64,000 bases of DNA from Metaphire vulgaris (lineage: Eukaryota > Annelida > Clitellata > Crassiclitellata > Megascolecidae). The stretch covers positions 13,786,867 to 13,850,866 of the forward strand of contig CM030842.1 in the NCBI GenBank assembly GCA_018105865.1. The letters are read 5' to 3'. Below the pieces are notes generated by a model that did no database searches, was not told the origin of the DNA, and saw nothing but the letters and a program-made list of their open reading frames with translations. Each line of letters begins with the position of its first letter. Position 1 is the first letter of the stretch. Shown one piece after another: positions 32,211 to 44,849 of the stretch. A program made the position numbers and the translations under genes.

Positions 32211-32576
32211 TTAATAATAATAATATAATAGTGTGGCGACTCCGGCTCGCGGTCTCGTCGGGCGGCCCCAACGCCCGCTGGTTTCCCGATCGCCATCTGC
32301 CGCCGACTCTGCCTGATCGGCGGCGTCTGTTCGATTTTCCGGTTCACCGACATCAGGCGAGGTGTCCGCGTCTGCCGAGCAGGCCGCATACTGAGGATGG
32401 CCGCTCCTCAACACAGGGTTCTGATTTTCCTCGTCTGACGTCTCTCTATCTGTCCTGTCTCCGGCCTTCTCCGAGAGACCCTTTAACTGGCTCCTCTTAT
32501 CGCTGGCCACCGTTTGGTCTCGGTGCCTTGGGCGATTTCGGTACATATTCTTGGTCACTGGCTTAGACTTTGTACT
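32211..32576 (-). CDS. Uncharacterised GC-rich reading frame next to a transposon
   Basis: A polar frame ('SEKAGDRTDRETSDEENQNP') lies in a GC-rich block that continues beyond the element at 32577-33449 to about 33850. The two halves were contiguous before that insertion. On the plus strand, TGGCGACTCCGGC at 32234 looks like a retroelement primer-binding site, so this may be the 5' region of an LTR element. I found no gag or pol motif. Confidence 0.3.
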   Translation of the reverse strand, partial: STKSKPVTKNMYRNRPRHRDQTVASDKRSQLKGLSEKAGDRTDRETSDEENQNPVLRSGHPQYAACSADADTSPDVGEPENRTDAADQAESAADGDRETSGRWGRPTRPRAGVATLLYYYY

Positions 32577-33449
32577 AGAGAGTGACACGGGGACAACATT
32601 TTATCCCCATCCCCACCCCGCACCCAAACATTTATCCCCGTCCCCACCCCATCCCCGCATTGTTTCTCCCCGTCCCCACCTCATCCCCGCATTGATTCTA
32701 CCCGTCCCCGCCCCATTCCCGCACCAGACTTTTTCGTCCCCTCATTGTCCCCGCAAGTAAGCCGTTGACATACGTTAACAAAGACACTTATCGTTATAAG
32801 CTACTACGTTTTTGTCTCAAAATTATAGCGTCATGTTTTCGACTGTTAAATGGTAATATAATTAAAGATTTAAGCCAGCAAACAAAAAATATTAACAACA
32901 GCATCAGCACTCCATTGTGCAACCTTCTCGTAGTGTGGCCACACCTCACTCACTCAGTTATACGTTTATAAGGATATTCGCTCACTTTTACTTTTAATCA
33001 ATTTATCGATGCGCATTTTTCCATTTATGACTTCGAGTGGTGAAAAATAACAAGCCATTTGCCCAAGACAATAGAAGTTAAAAGGGACATAGGAAAAGGA
33101 AGTACAAGGCAGTATTTTCCGCAGATTGCTAAGTCAGTTGGCTGCTCCAGCGCCGTGTATTAATTGCGCCCATACCTACTTAAGGAATAACTTACTGGGT
33201 TACTGAATACTCTCCATGCCGAAAAACAAGAACTCCTGCACAACGTCATCAATATTATTGTTATCATCAACTTGATAATACCGATACCGTCACCGCGGTA
33301 TTACCGTGGTAAATGTCCCCATTCCCGCGGTATTACCGCGTGACAAGAACCCGTTACCTCGGTAATACCACACTTTTTGGCCAAATTGTTCCCACTACCG
33401 CGGTAATTACCGCGGATTTCCCGCGGTAACCGTTACCGTGTCACTCTCT
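32577..33449. mobile_element. TIR element of low-complexity sequence with 10-bp duplication
   Basis: 873 bp with perfect 14-bp inverted ends AGAGAGTGACACGG / CCGTGTCACTCTCT and a perfect 10-bp flanking duplication ACTTTGTACT (32567-32576, 33450-33459). The left part is CCCCATCCCCACCCC-like. The right part is a run of palindromic CCGCGGTAATACCG units (33270-33440). A 9-10 bp duplication would suit a Mutator-like element, but the superfamily is uncertain. Confidence 0.85.
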
Positions 33450-33459
33450 ACTTTGTACT

Positions 33460-34780
33460 ACGCCGTTTCACTGTCGGTAAAGTGACCGACTTCCGCTACC
33501 CTTAAAGACAGGCGGCGATGTCTTTCCTCTGTTGCGGCTTCTTAGCACGCTTGGTACTTTCTGCTCTCGCTCCTAGACGGGCAGCGGCGTCTATTTAATC
33601 TTTCACACTTTCACCAAAAACCGGGGTTAACCGTGCCTGAATGGACGGCAGTCCACTCTTTTCCTTGACGGTCAATTCACCCAAACTGACTCCCCGCGCC
33701 CCGACAGGCGGGCGTCTGTCTCCTTCCTTGGCTCAGAGTTGACCTCCTGGGCACTAGCGTGACCTCAGGTAGGCGATTTTCATCACAGCCAAGACTCACC
33801 TTCACTGACAGTGCGCTGAGACTCGGTCAACACCGACTTTATAAGACACGAATGCAACTTGCTTTTTATCGGTTAATTTTTATTTATTAATAAACCAAGC
33901 AACAATGAAAACAATGGCTACAGTGGCAACACTGACAACACGGACAAAGACGCACCCACGGGCATCCAGTAAATAGCGCCACGCGGGGAATGCAATCAAT
34001 AGCCTTTGATAAGTCAGTACGAAACGGTAAACTTTTAGCACTTTATCGGGCTCCAATACGTACTCATTCGTTTTCAATCGCTGTGCTTTGCTCTATCGTC
34101 TCACGATAATAGCAACCGGACCGCGAATACAAGATCTCATATCCATAATTGCCAAATTTTCAGAGATTTTTAAGACCGGAGCTTGAGGGGAATCGGCTAC
34201 TGCTTTCTGTATTTCCGCGTATCAGCCATCAGAAAGCTAAATCCCGGACCCACTCCACCCCCAGCGTCGTCGTCTGCGGTGGTCAGAAGATTCGCTGACG
34301 GCAAAGCGCATCGCCGACAAGCCCTGGTCACCACGCACCGTGTTCAAGCGGACATTACAGTTTTCATTTGACTCGGAATTTCCACGACACACTCTTTATT
34401 GCAGCTTATCAGACGATAATGCTTCCTCCTCCTTTCCACAAAATAATTTTTAAACTTATTTCGTATTAGTTTATGTCGGCATATTTTTAGTTAATCTGTA
34501 TTTGCTATTTGTTGTTAAAGTTGTTTTTTATTTGCTATTATCGCTCGCTTATTGCCGCTTTGATTCATTAGCTACTGCAGGCTTTCTTTTCTTTCTTACT
34601 ATTAATTGAATTTATAACGGAATTCACTTCTGTTTTTCTGTTAATTAATTAATATTGGGAATACTGTTATTCCTTGTAAATTAAAAAGGTTGTCTGCCTA
34701 ACCATCCAGTCAGTGTACCCTGCTACCCTGGATATCCTACCAACTCGAATTCTCGATGTCTTGGGCGTTAGAAATAAGTC
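33460..34780. other. Stretch without a recognised gene
   Basis: The GC-richer 33460-33850 continues the block interrupted by the 873-bp element. 34183-34371 holds a plus-strand frame with 'KLNPGPTPPP' (see findings). The rest is AT-rich with no visible exon. Confidence 0.4.
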
Positions 34781-34786
34781 TGAGCA

Positions 34787-35092
34787 GTGACGTAGCCAGG
34801 ATTTCCCGAAGGGGGTTTGTTTTTGATTATGAACAACTTCTAAAAATCTTGACAAGAAAAAAAGATCATCGTAGTCTTTCCTCTATACTTTTTCCTTTTT
34901 GATGTGCTGACAAGCAACAAAGGTAGTCTCCTAACTTCTTTACATTCTATAGCATTTACAGAATATTTTCGGTCCGCCAAGGGAGGGTTTTGACCCCCAA
35001 AACGGCGTCCTAAAATAAAAATTATGAGAACACATACAATTTTTTCGCCCTCCAAGTGGGGAGTTTAACCCTCAACCCACTTGGCTACGCCA
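34787..35092. mobile_element. Decayed CAGTGGCGTAGCC-type MITE
   Basis: Ends CAGTGACGTAGCCAGGATTT / CTTGGCTACGCCACTG. The flanks (AGTCTGAG / ATTTTGAG) match only partly. It contains two TGACAAG.AA motifs (34847, 34905). Confidence 0.7.
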
Positions 35093-35449
35093 CTGATTTT
35101 GAGTTTTGTAGACGATAGGGAAGGAGTTTATACATGTAGTTATATTTATGGACAAGAATAAGAGTATGGAATTAATTTTGTAGACTTTCAATCCTTAAAA
35201 TTTTTTAGGCTATGGATACATGTAATTTAGTTGTGCTCACATAGTCATAATAATTGAATACTAGCCATATAGGCTAGCTTTATTTTGAATAATTTGGGCT
35301 TTGTTTATGTTTGGTTTATAGATATTACCCCAGATTTTACGCAGTAAGATAGGTAGGATTGTATTAACTATACAATTGGTGTAGAGCATTCGTGTCCAAA
35401 AAGTATTTTAAATGTCTAATAATATTTAGTTATGTATATATGTTATATT

Positions 35450-35482
<33 letters not shown>

Positions 35483-35526
35483 CTAATAATATTTAGATTT
35501 TTATAATTTATTAACTTGTTCACTAA

Positions 35527-35956
35527 GGGGCCGTCCAAATAGTACGTACGCACCGAGGGTGAGGGGGTTTGAGATTTAGGCGATTTTGCGTACGGAATCG
35601 TACGGGGGGAGCGGAGCGGTCACGAGTGAATTTGTACGTACGCACATTCAAATTTATAAATAGATAGAAGGCTGGTATATTCACACAAACATTTGATTTA
35701 AACAAAATTACTTTCTCGCAGTCAAACAAAGGTTCCCAACTATTGTTCCCATGGTTACTTAAATATTAAAAACCTTAAATTTAATAGCGAACAAATGCGG
35801 TTTGGCAATGGCTAAAAATTAATTTTCACCGTGCGGGGGATGTTTGCTAATTTGTACGTACGCATAGGGGGGGGGGGGTAACAAAAATGTACGGTGTGCA
35901 ACAGGGGAGGGTTCGAAAATATGACTTTTTTGCGTACGTACTATATGGACGGCCCC
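35527..35956. mobile_element. Harbinger-like MITE (GGGGCCGTCC family)
   Basis: 430 bp, near-perfect long inverted ends GGGGCCGTCCAAATAGTACG / CGTACTATATGGACGGCCCC, with TAA on both flanks (35524-35526, 35957-35959). A 3-bp TAA/TNA duplication suggests PIF/Harbinger. Confidence 0.82.
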
Positions 35957-36327
35957 TAAAATAATATTTCCAATTTAAGTGTTGGTCCAATGTTATTCCT
36001 AGATATTTTATATAAGTTTTTTGAGATATTATAGTATTGTTGTATATCTTATGAGTGGTTCTTGTTAGATGATTTTCTTACTTATTTGTACAGAACCGTA
36101 CAAAGGGGTGCCTACGGTGCCTAGGCACAGGGCGCAAGTTTAGAAGGGGCGCAAATGTCAGGATTATTCATGAGGAATTTATGATTTACTTTGCTTTCTG
36201 CCCGCGTTGAGCGAATACAGTCAATATTAAGAAATTATAACTGTATTTGGTTTTGGCTCAATTTTACACGGCTCTGTAAATCAATGTATACACACTACAT
36301 ACTGTCTGTATAGGATTCTAACAGAGA

Positions 36328-36979
36328 TTGAAGTCTAATTGCTGTATTCGGCTGGTCTATGGACCGCCCGTCCATATGAAGTTTCAGTTATGTCAGTCAT
36401 CGCCTCATTATGGACACTGCAATGCATCTCTCTCCCGCTTTGAAACTCGAAACTCTACCTATAAATCGTTTCCTGAAATTCCTGTTAATTGTCGGTTGCG
36501 GTGGGCGATGGTGATGCTCCAACTTTTACGAGTCTGTGTCTTCTCTGTGCTCCTTTATGGAGGCGAGACTTGGACACTGAAAAAGTATGACTGCAGGCGA
36601 CTCCTGGCTTTCGAAATGCGATGCTACCGACGGCTTCTTAAGATATGGTGGGGAATGAAAATCACGAATAAAGAAGTAAGGAGAAGAATCAGGATCGACA
36701 GTGATGTGATAAACACAATCAAAGAAAGGAAGCTCCAGATGTTTGGTCATGTCAGTCGCATGGAGGGTAAGAGAATTCTGAACGTTGCAATGGAGAGAAC
36801 AATGGAGGGAACGCGCCCTCCTGGAAGACCCAGAAGACGATGGTTCGACGACATCAGAGAGTGGACGGGATTGAATCTAATTGGAGAGGCAATACATGCG
36901 GCACAAGGGGACCGCGACAATTGGAAAAGAATCGTTCAGCATGCTACTGGTCTCGACGGTTCCTGAGGGGACTATGAGC

Positions 36980-37029
<50 letters not shown>
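36328..37029 (+). pseudogene. Non-LTR retrotransposon C-terminus with (ATG)n tail
   Basis: The frame reads 'VLLYGGETWTLKKYDCRRL', 'FEMRCYRRLLKIWWGM', 'KLQMFGHVSRMEG', 'PPGRPRRRWFDDIREW' and 'QGDRDNWKRIVQHATG' to a stop at 36966. It is directly followed by TGAGCTGATGATG and a long ATG array to 37029. The same clade type as 29316-29885. The array is the element's own 3' tail; the copy at 57201-57500 has the same junction. Confidence 0.85.
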
Positions 37030-37406
37030 GGCGATGGTGACCGTCTCACAGAAGTTGGAGATTAATCACCCTGGGAGTTGATAGTTGCAGGTGGCTGAAG
37101 CATCTCATACCCGTTCGTGCTAATGTGCTTAGAAGTCGTTCGGGTATCTCCTGAAAGTATTTCATATGAGGAGCGAAGTTTCATCTGCAGAGTGACCTTT
37201 CAGGTCGATGACAAGACAAAAGGTCAAATTTAGAATCTGACCTTATGACCTGAGAGGTCGCCCTGCAGTCTATAAACGTTCCTAGTATAATGTCATTACT
37301 GCCCATAATTAGAGCAGACTCTGATAGTTAGGCGAAAAAGTAGACAAAATTTGCTACAGCTTGATAGTGTTGTTCTAAGACTAAATACCTTACTGATCTT
37401 TACAAA

Positions 37407-37574
37407 ATGAGTTCTTCGAAAAAAACTATCCGGCGCAGCTTTCGAAAATTGCGAGTCGAGAGCGAAAAACGTAACTGTCAAGAACATCAGTGGGTGAAAT
37501 GGTTTCCTCGGACTTCTACATCACCTAACTCACATCAAAAATTTCTCGAAAGATTAGACTTGGAGGCTCCAAAG
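37407..37574 (+). CDS. Small basic ORF ending at a splice donor, inside the hAT composite
   Basis: ATG in context AAAATGAGT, 56 codons, then donor CCAAAG|GTAAGC (phase 0). It encodes a Lys/Arg/Ser-rich leader ('MSSSKKTIRRSFRKLRVESE'). The frame stays open to 37679 without the donor. It may be the first exon of the element's transposase or of a captured gene; I do not recognise it and could not find its partner exon. Confidence 0.35.
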
Positions 37575-37860
37575 GTAAGCGACAATGAAATCATTGAAAA
37601 TGACATTCATATGCAACGAGACGAACTAACTGTAGCTGCAACAGTCCCGATCGAAGACTTCAAGACATTGTTTTACTAATGTGTTAGGGATGCCAGTGTC
37701 AAGCGATACTAGGCCGAACTAAATTTCTGCCCAATTTTCAGAATTCACTGCAGAAAAAAAAACTGCTGAGCCCATGCTTTATTTTCCAGTATGCAAATCC
37801 GGATCAAGCTGAAATGTCCAACAATTTTCGATTTCGCGATCCGGCAATTTGGCCGCCAAT

Positions 37861-38501
37861 CAGGCCCGCCGAGAGAAATTCCGGGCCCCTGTGCAGAATG
37901 ACCGGTGGGCCCAGAAAAAATTTAAAAAATTGCTGACGACCCTTTTTTGCTTGTCATTGGTTTAGCCCAAATTAACCGACACGATGTCATGTTGCAACTC
38001 TCGAAAACTAGTGATGGTTTTTTTCTTGTCGCTCTTTTTCGCACTCATTAGCGTCATTTCACACTTTTCTTGAGGGCGAGATAATTTTTTTGCCAAATTT
38101 AGGCAAATTATGGGCAAATTTTGGGCAAGTATAGGCAAATTTTGGGCAATTTTTTAACAAATTTTGGCAAATTTGAAATTTTTGACATTTTGGGGCAAAT
38201 TTTGGACAGTTTTGGCGATTTTTTGCACATTTCACATTTATTTAATTACTTAATACATTAATTCTTCATTTTTCTTGGGGGCCCGCCTGCCCCTCCCCAA
38301 ATGACGCCCCTGTTCACACTGTTGATTTTGATGATTTTGATGTGCTCAGGTCCGGGCCCCCTTTTACTCGCCGGGCCCCCTTTCTTTAGTGTTATTATAT
38401 TGGTATTATTGTTAATTATGCATAATCATCATAGGCCCGGGCCCCCTCCAGACCGCCGGGCCACTGTGCATTTGCCCCTGCCCCCGCTCTCGGAGGCCCT
38501 G
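37861..38501. mobile_element. hAT-type MITE (CAGGCCCGCCGAG family)
   Basis: 641 bp, ends CAGGCCCGCCGAGAG / CTCTCGGAGGCCCTG, flanks CCGCCAAT / TCGCCAAT (7 of 8). It carries the recurrent motif at 37936-37956 and many TTGGGCAAATTT units. A fragment of the same family is at 4119-4160. Confidence 0.82.
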
Positions 38502-38819
38502 TCGCCAATATGCGACAAGATTAGGTGCCATCTAAAAGGACATGGCCCAGAACAGAAGCGAGAAGAACCGGAAGGAAATACACATAAAATGCCGAAAGTG
38601 GTGCTTAGGCCTACACTGTAGGCCTACATAAATTAGCTGCTTCAGTGTCTTCCATAGGACTATTAATATTTCATGTAATATTACAATTTATCTGGGTAAA
38701 AAAAATTGAGGGGGGCACCAGATTCATGCTGGGCACAGGGCGCAATTAGGGATTTGTACGGCTCTGTATTTGTATATGTAGATTTGAAGTCTCTGGGAGC
38801 CCAAACAGAATACTATTAC

Positions 38820-39440
38820 AGTAGTGTATTCGTGTTAAGATGGACGCCCTGACTAGTTGTATTGTAGCCCCAATATATAGTGAGGTAGCGACGGACCTTC
38901 ACGATCTTTCGAAGGTGATAGTAACACGGTCTGGTCAAATTGCTAATATGACCAATGAGTGTCAGTGATCCGTCTAAAGTGACTCCTAGTAGGTGCAACT
39001 CCTTCGCTGGGGCAATAGGCCTATCCGCAGGGCCATATTAAGACGGGGGCTGAGGGGGCTGTAGCCCCCGGCCCATCATGAAAATAAGCCCACCGATTTT
39101 CGTGATAACCTTTTTTGCTTGTCAGCACGATTTAGAAGGGAAATAACCTTTTTTGCTTGTCAGACATTTTCACTAGGCCTATAGACGACGGCCTTTTTTC
39201 TCAGCCTCCCGGCCCACTCGGACCTTAATCCGGCCCTGCCTATCCGTGCCCTCAATCGAGAACTTGGTCCGGGGGGTCGTGCACGTCCTCCTATGAGAGC
39301 TAATCCAGAAAAGTTCCGTCTTGTCCGAATTCAAGGTTAACCTATTCGCTGAAGTCCATTGGTTTATCTCAGAGATGCAGTTAAGTATCCTGACCCGTAG
39401 CCCATCGGTCTCATCAGGTGGACAGAGTTACAAGTTAAAC
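38820..39440 (-). pseudogene. L2/CR1-like reverse transcriptase fragment split by a MITE
   Basis: Minus-strand reading gives 'EINQWTSANRLTLNSDKTEL' (conserved N-x-L-x-L-N-x-D-K-T-E motif after the catalytic centre) upstream of the MITE. Beyond it, 'LHLLGVTLDGSLTLIGHISN' and 'YYHLRKIVKVRRYL' follow. The two halves flank the element at 39028-39238, so the MITE inserted into an existing LINE copy. Confidence 0.75.
39028..39238. mobile_element. hAT-type MITE (CAGGGCCATATTAAG family)
   Basis: 211 bp, ends CAGGGCCATATTAAG / CCTTAATCCGGCCCTG, perfect 8-bp duplication CCTATCCG (39020-39027, 39239-39246). It holds two copies of CCTTTTTTGCTTGTCAG (39109, 39148). Confidence 0.9.
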
Positions 39441-39876
39441 TGTAATTTAATACTAAGATTTATATGCCATATTACTATTACAGAGTACAAAGTGAAGGAT
39501 TGTAATAAGAAGCATTGTCACTAACGAATGTGTGAACACTAACACCAAGAAAAGTGCACACTAATTTTAACAATACCCTTATAAACGCGCCCTACCGCTA
39601 GGCTGGTCTTCGCTAGGTGACGCCCCTGCACTTTGGAGTTTGAATGAAAATTTAAATGGCTGCATTCAGGATATGATGACGCAGAGTAGACAAAATGTCA
39701 TGCATTCTGGCCCAGGAGTCGTGAAAATATTTACCATGAAACAGGTAGTAGCGGTTTTATTGGACCACCCTGTACTAAAATACTATAATATATGCTCTGT
39801 TTGTCGTGTGGTAGCATTGCGCCCTATGTGGGTGCTATAAACACTGACCGTAAAATATAATAAATAAATCTTAAAT

Positions 39877-40279
39877 GGGGCTGTCCATTAATTACGTCAA
39901 CAATTTAAGGAGAGGGGGTTTGAAAAAGTTTGACAGTTGTTGACAGGGGGAGGGGGTCAAGAGTAGTTGACGTCAACAATTTCACTTTTCACAAATAATC
40001 AAAAACTAGAAAATTTAATAGAATACTACCTATTACAATGGAAAAGGCATGGCAAAAAGGTCATTACCACCACATTTTGACACTCGATGAGCAAACCAGA
40101 AAAAGATGGTCATCACCACAAAAATAATAACCTTGTTATTGGGACCTGTCATTGATCTTGGGGTCAAAAGTTTTTGATTTAATTATGGGAGGAGTTTAAG
40201 TGAAAATTGACAGTTGTTGACAATGGGGGAGGGGTCAAAAATTGCCCCAAAATTGTTGACATGCTTAATGGACAACCCC
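39877..40279. mobile_element. Harbinger-like MITE (GGGGCTGTCCATTAATTACG family)
   Basis: 403 bp, ends GGGGCTGTCCATTAATTACG / AATTGTTGACATGCTTAATG..CAACCCC, flanked by AAT on both sides (39874-39876, 40280-40282). It is clearly related to 50987-51397. Confidence 0.82.
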
Positions 40280-40395
40280 AATGAGTTCTTATTCAATAGG
40301 CCTACATGCTAGAACACTAAATTAATACATCAATTTTGTGGTTCAAGTCACTGATTGATTTCAGGGACAACTCGAAGACTCAACCCTCAAGGCCA

Positions 40396-41993
40396 GGGGC
40401 GCCCACAGATGGGGGAAAGGAAGCAAACGCTTCCTAAAAATGCTAGTGGAGAAAATTCTACCCCCCGAGTTTTGGTATCAAGTTGGAGTAGCATATTAAT
40501 TCGATAAATGCCTGTGCAATTACTGCAGTGCAACTTCGTAACTTTATATACTCAGTTCAAGTACAAGTTGTTCCTTATTGTCAGACATTCATACAATTTT
40601 ATTATAAATATCACTTTTAGGTAGGACTAAAGTCATTCTTGTAATGCAGAGTGTAAACTTTCTGTGGACCTATTGGTTTTGTAATAAATTCATTTTGAAG
40701 TTACATACTTGAGATGCTGATGTAGGCCCCCTACACATAGAATGCCTAGACAGAAAAAGTCATTATTCAAATAGCCCATAGATGTCTGGATATATGCATG
40801 GCCGTAGGCTATCTCAAAAACTAGAGCTGATAGAGAAAATCTGATGCCATATTTAGAATCAGCACCCTAAATATACAAAGAAACAGGCCTAATATAGGCC
40901 CTAATATCATTCACAAATTACTCACCTGTGGCAAGTTTACATCAGAATGACGTCATTCCAAACGACGAATGACAGAATGCCAGAATGACGTCATTCCAAA
41001 CTAAATAAATATGCTGCTAAGCTTTATGAATTTCAGGTGTATCGTAATGTAAATTCTTCAATATCCTAAAGTGCCACGCGAAAGTTAAGAATTAACTAGC
41101 TTATTCAGGATGATAACCAGCGGCAATGTCATTATGGGTCCGTCGGACCCACCATGGCCGTCCGTGTTACTATTTGCAAAACAATTTTTTAAATTAGTAA
41201 ATATTTTGTTAAAAAATATTTTATTCACGCGTTTCATGTGGAATGATAATTTTAACGAATTAGAATTTTTAAAGAATTTTTTAGAAAAGCGTTTGGGCTC
41301 AGTCACTCGCCAAACGTAGGTATGGGTCCGACGGACCCACCTTGGCCGGATAAGGGTTAAGAATCGAATCGAATCACGGACCACTTCATCACAAAATATC
41401 TTTCTCTGTCGAGATCGTTTCTCAGCAAACATTTCAGGCCCTCCACATTTGTTAATAAGCTCGATAGCATCACGTTCAAGATTGTCAAAAATGATAGCCC
41501 TGGTCTATCGTCCCTCCTTTCTAGTATTCTACAGTGGCAAGATTTGATCAAACTTTTCGCTGTTATTAAGTCTGTTGAACAGGTTTTCAAATATTATGAC
41601 AGCTTATTTACAGAGTTTAAAACTTTTGTCCAGAATTGTAGAAATTTTTTTATAGGTTATCCGTTAAGTATTATAAAATGTGAACTTTGCTGCGTATTTA
41701 AACAAGTTGTTTACAGTAACTTCGCAAGAATGAAACCAGAGATTTAATAAAACTAGGCCTTTAGGCGGTAGACTGCTGCACTATCTATCAATCAATCAGA
41801 CCTAATTCTGCTGTCACGTCATCAAAAGATAGCAAATACATTCTGGGTGAAATTCTACTTGGCGTTTAGATTAATCCGGCGCTGATTATTAAAAAAACAT
41901 GTTACACAATTTTCGGAAAACAGGCCACTTTACTTAAAAAGTCAGGCCAGGAAGATCAGTTGACCCCCTGACCTCCCGCTAGATCCGCTTCTG
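40396..41993. mobile_element. 1.6-kb hAT-type insertion
   Basis: Starts CAGGGGCGCCCACAG after CCTCAAGGC and ends CTAGATCCGCTTCTG before CCTCAAGGCC, giving an 8-bp duplication CCTCAAGG/CTCAAGGC (one-base ambiguity). It interrupts a Gln/Gly-coding-like stretch related to 31880-31930. Its interior is AT-rich with a GGGTCCGTCGGACCCACC palindrome pair (41135, 41326). No transposase frame is seen. Confidence 0.7.
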
Positions 41994-42246
41994 CCTCAAG
42001 GCCATGACCATTGACCAAGGCCAAGGTCTAACATCCCTGCAAAACAGAATCATTGCATCGGTCAAGCGTGCGTGAACCAAAGACTATGGTGAGAATGACG
42101 ATTTTGGAGGAAAACTATAAGTTTCTTGTGAACGTTCTTCAGCTGTTGACATCTACGAATGCGCGAATTGCCTATTTGAAGAATGTAGACCCTAAATTCA
42201 TAAACAATACCATAGTCTATCCACAGATCCAATGGGCATTGCGTCC

Positions 42247-42410
42247 GGCAGTTTAAATTAAACCTGTGCGTCGCGCCGACGTCGCGCCGACGACGCGCCG
42301 CCGCCGCCGACGTTTTCATGACGACGACGCCGGTGATATAGGATCGGCGCGCCGCCGCCACCGCCGCCGCCGAGAGACTATCGGCGTGACGTCGGCGTCC
42401 CTATGGTGAA
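42247..42410. repeat. Very GC-rich CGCCG/GACG block
   Basis: Units such as GCGCCGACGTCGCGCCGACG and GCCGCCGCCG in otherwise AT-rich DNA, with inverted-repeat character (TCGGCGTGACGTCGGCG). I see no frame of interest. Confidence 0.7.
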
Positions 42411-44846
<2,436 letters not shown>

Positions 44847-44849
44847 TAC

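Larger units (their letters stand above)
36091..38766. mobile_element. 2.7-kb composite hAT-type element
   Basis: Ends CAGAACCGTACAAA / TTTGTACGGCTCTG, perfect 8-bp duplication TATTTGTA (36083-36090, 38767-38774). Inside it are a LINE 3' fragment with an ATG tail (36328-37029), a small ORF with a splice donor (37407-37574) and a younger hAT MITE (37861-38501). No hAT transposase domain is recognisable, so it is probably non-autonomous, or a deletion derivative. Confidence 0.85.

Noticed and set aside
42053..42361. Short frames across the GC-rich CGCCG block
   Set aside because: Open only because the block is nearly stop-free by composition; no domain, start context or splice support.
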